Shown: piece by piece, positions 63,596 to 64,000 of the stretch
How positions within the stretch are numbered: the stretch's first letter is position 1
How the letters are laid out: each line of letters begins with the position of its first letter
Origin: Symsagittifera roscoffensis
Taxonomy: Eukaryota; Xenacoelomorpha; Acoela; Convolutidae
Reading direction: 5' to 3'
Length of the DNA stretch: 64,000 bases
NCBI RefSeq assembly: GCF_963678635.1
Contig: NC_087071.1
Span: forward strand, 34,078,548 to 34,142,547
The notes under the pieces: model-generated
Seen by the model: the letters and a program-made list of their open reading frames with translations, nothing else
What the model was told of the DNA's origin: nothing
Database searches by the model: none
Program-made: the position numbers and the translations under genes

Positions 63596-63775
63596 TAGAT
63601 GCAGGAAAAGGCGAATTGTGCCGCAGTTGTGAGTCTGGGGGCCACTCTGCCATATGCAGACTGCAGTGTCGGCAGCACAATGGACACTGTCAAACCATGC
63701 TTCTCACAGACTCTGAGTGACAAAGACCCCAACAAAACCATGTACTGTCTACAGATGCAGTGCATCACAAGTGAG
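63596..63775 (+). other. GC-richer, exon-like island
   Basis: About 175 bp with clearly higher GC than its surroundings, preceded by GTTTATAG and followed by AAGTGAGC, which resemble splice sites. The plus frame from ATG at 63599 encodes a Cys-containing peptide (CSVGSTMDTVKPCF, MYCLQMQC), but a second plus frame and a minus frame are also open. It could be an exon of a secreted Cys-rich protein continuing beyond the window, or a foreign fragment. Strand and frame are uncertain. Confidence 0.3.
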
Positions 63776-64000
63776 CCCAAATTAGAATAGTTTATAGACA
63801 GGTCATGGTTCTCATTAGGTGTATTAGATTTGTGCAAAAAATTATGTGATGAAGCGAATGAAAAAATCATATCCGACATCAAAGTGGGCAGTTTTTGGAG
63901 AAAGTAGACAGGAAAAAGTGCTAAATTTTAGGTTTGATAAACTAGTGAGGGAATGGTTTCAAGTTTTTCAAGATTTTTTGCAAATTTTTGAATTTTGCAA

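Overview
This is eukaryotic genomic DNA, most likely from a nematode and plausibly a rhabditid close to Caenorhabditis. The evidence is AT richness, short introns with TTTCAG-type acceptors, a foldback element with Tc1-type ends (CAGTGCTG flanked by TA), Ty3/gypsy elements of the kind common in nematodes, and no prokaryotic gene organisation. The species assignment is inference.

The window is dominated by two copies of one very large endogenous-retrovirus-like Ty3/gypsy (Metaviridae-type) element placed head to head. Copy A (minus strand, window edge at 1 to 14876) is decayed: it has a nonsense codon and frameshifts in gag-pol, broken env and small ORFs, and a deletion of about 3.4 kb joining env to the last gene. 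Its 3' LTR lies outside the window. Copy B (plus strand, 28318-47161, 18.8 kb) looks recent: its LTRs differ at 2 of 401 shared positions, and it has an unbroken 2740-codon gag-pol with zinc knuckle, protease, RT, RNase H and integrase. Around that core B carries a 77-aa leader ORF, a 155-aa basic ORF overlapping gag-pol, two small hydrophobic ORFs overlapping by ATGA, an approximately 350-codon frame with no start codon (also open in copy A), an 872-aa envelope-like ORF, and a 597-aa ORF overlapping env by ATGA. A short intron in the 3' untranslated part, two leader hairpins and a duplicated 3' motif occur in both copies. B is the most remarkable object here: a giant, apparently near-intact retrovirus-like element with several unrecognised accessory genes.

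Between the copies lies a four-exon chymotrypsin-family gene on the minus strand (16390-27488). Its spliced product is a 305-aa secreted protein in which the catalytic serine is replaced by aspartate, so it is probably a non-catalytic protease homologue. Intron 1 contains a separate, decayed Ty3/gypsy element (D, 18476-25431, 5-bp target duplication AAGCT). A 22-bp minisatellite (15019-15628) lies between copy A and the gene, and a 322-bp perfect-style palindrome lies just 5' of copy B.

From 47162 to 64000 I see no convincing host gene. The region holds several foldback or MITE-like elements (48319-49050 Tc1-like; a GGCCAAA-ended family at 49811, 51241 and 51526; 58273-59140), an AT-rich repeat family (54 and 62 kb), a remnant of a third giant element (52747-53386), a decayed LINE reverse transcriptase (57090-57830, minus) and a GC-richer exon-like island near 63600.
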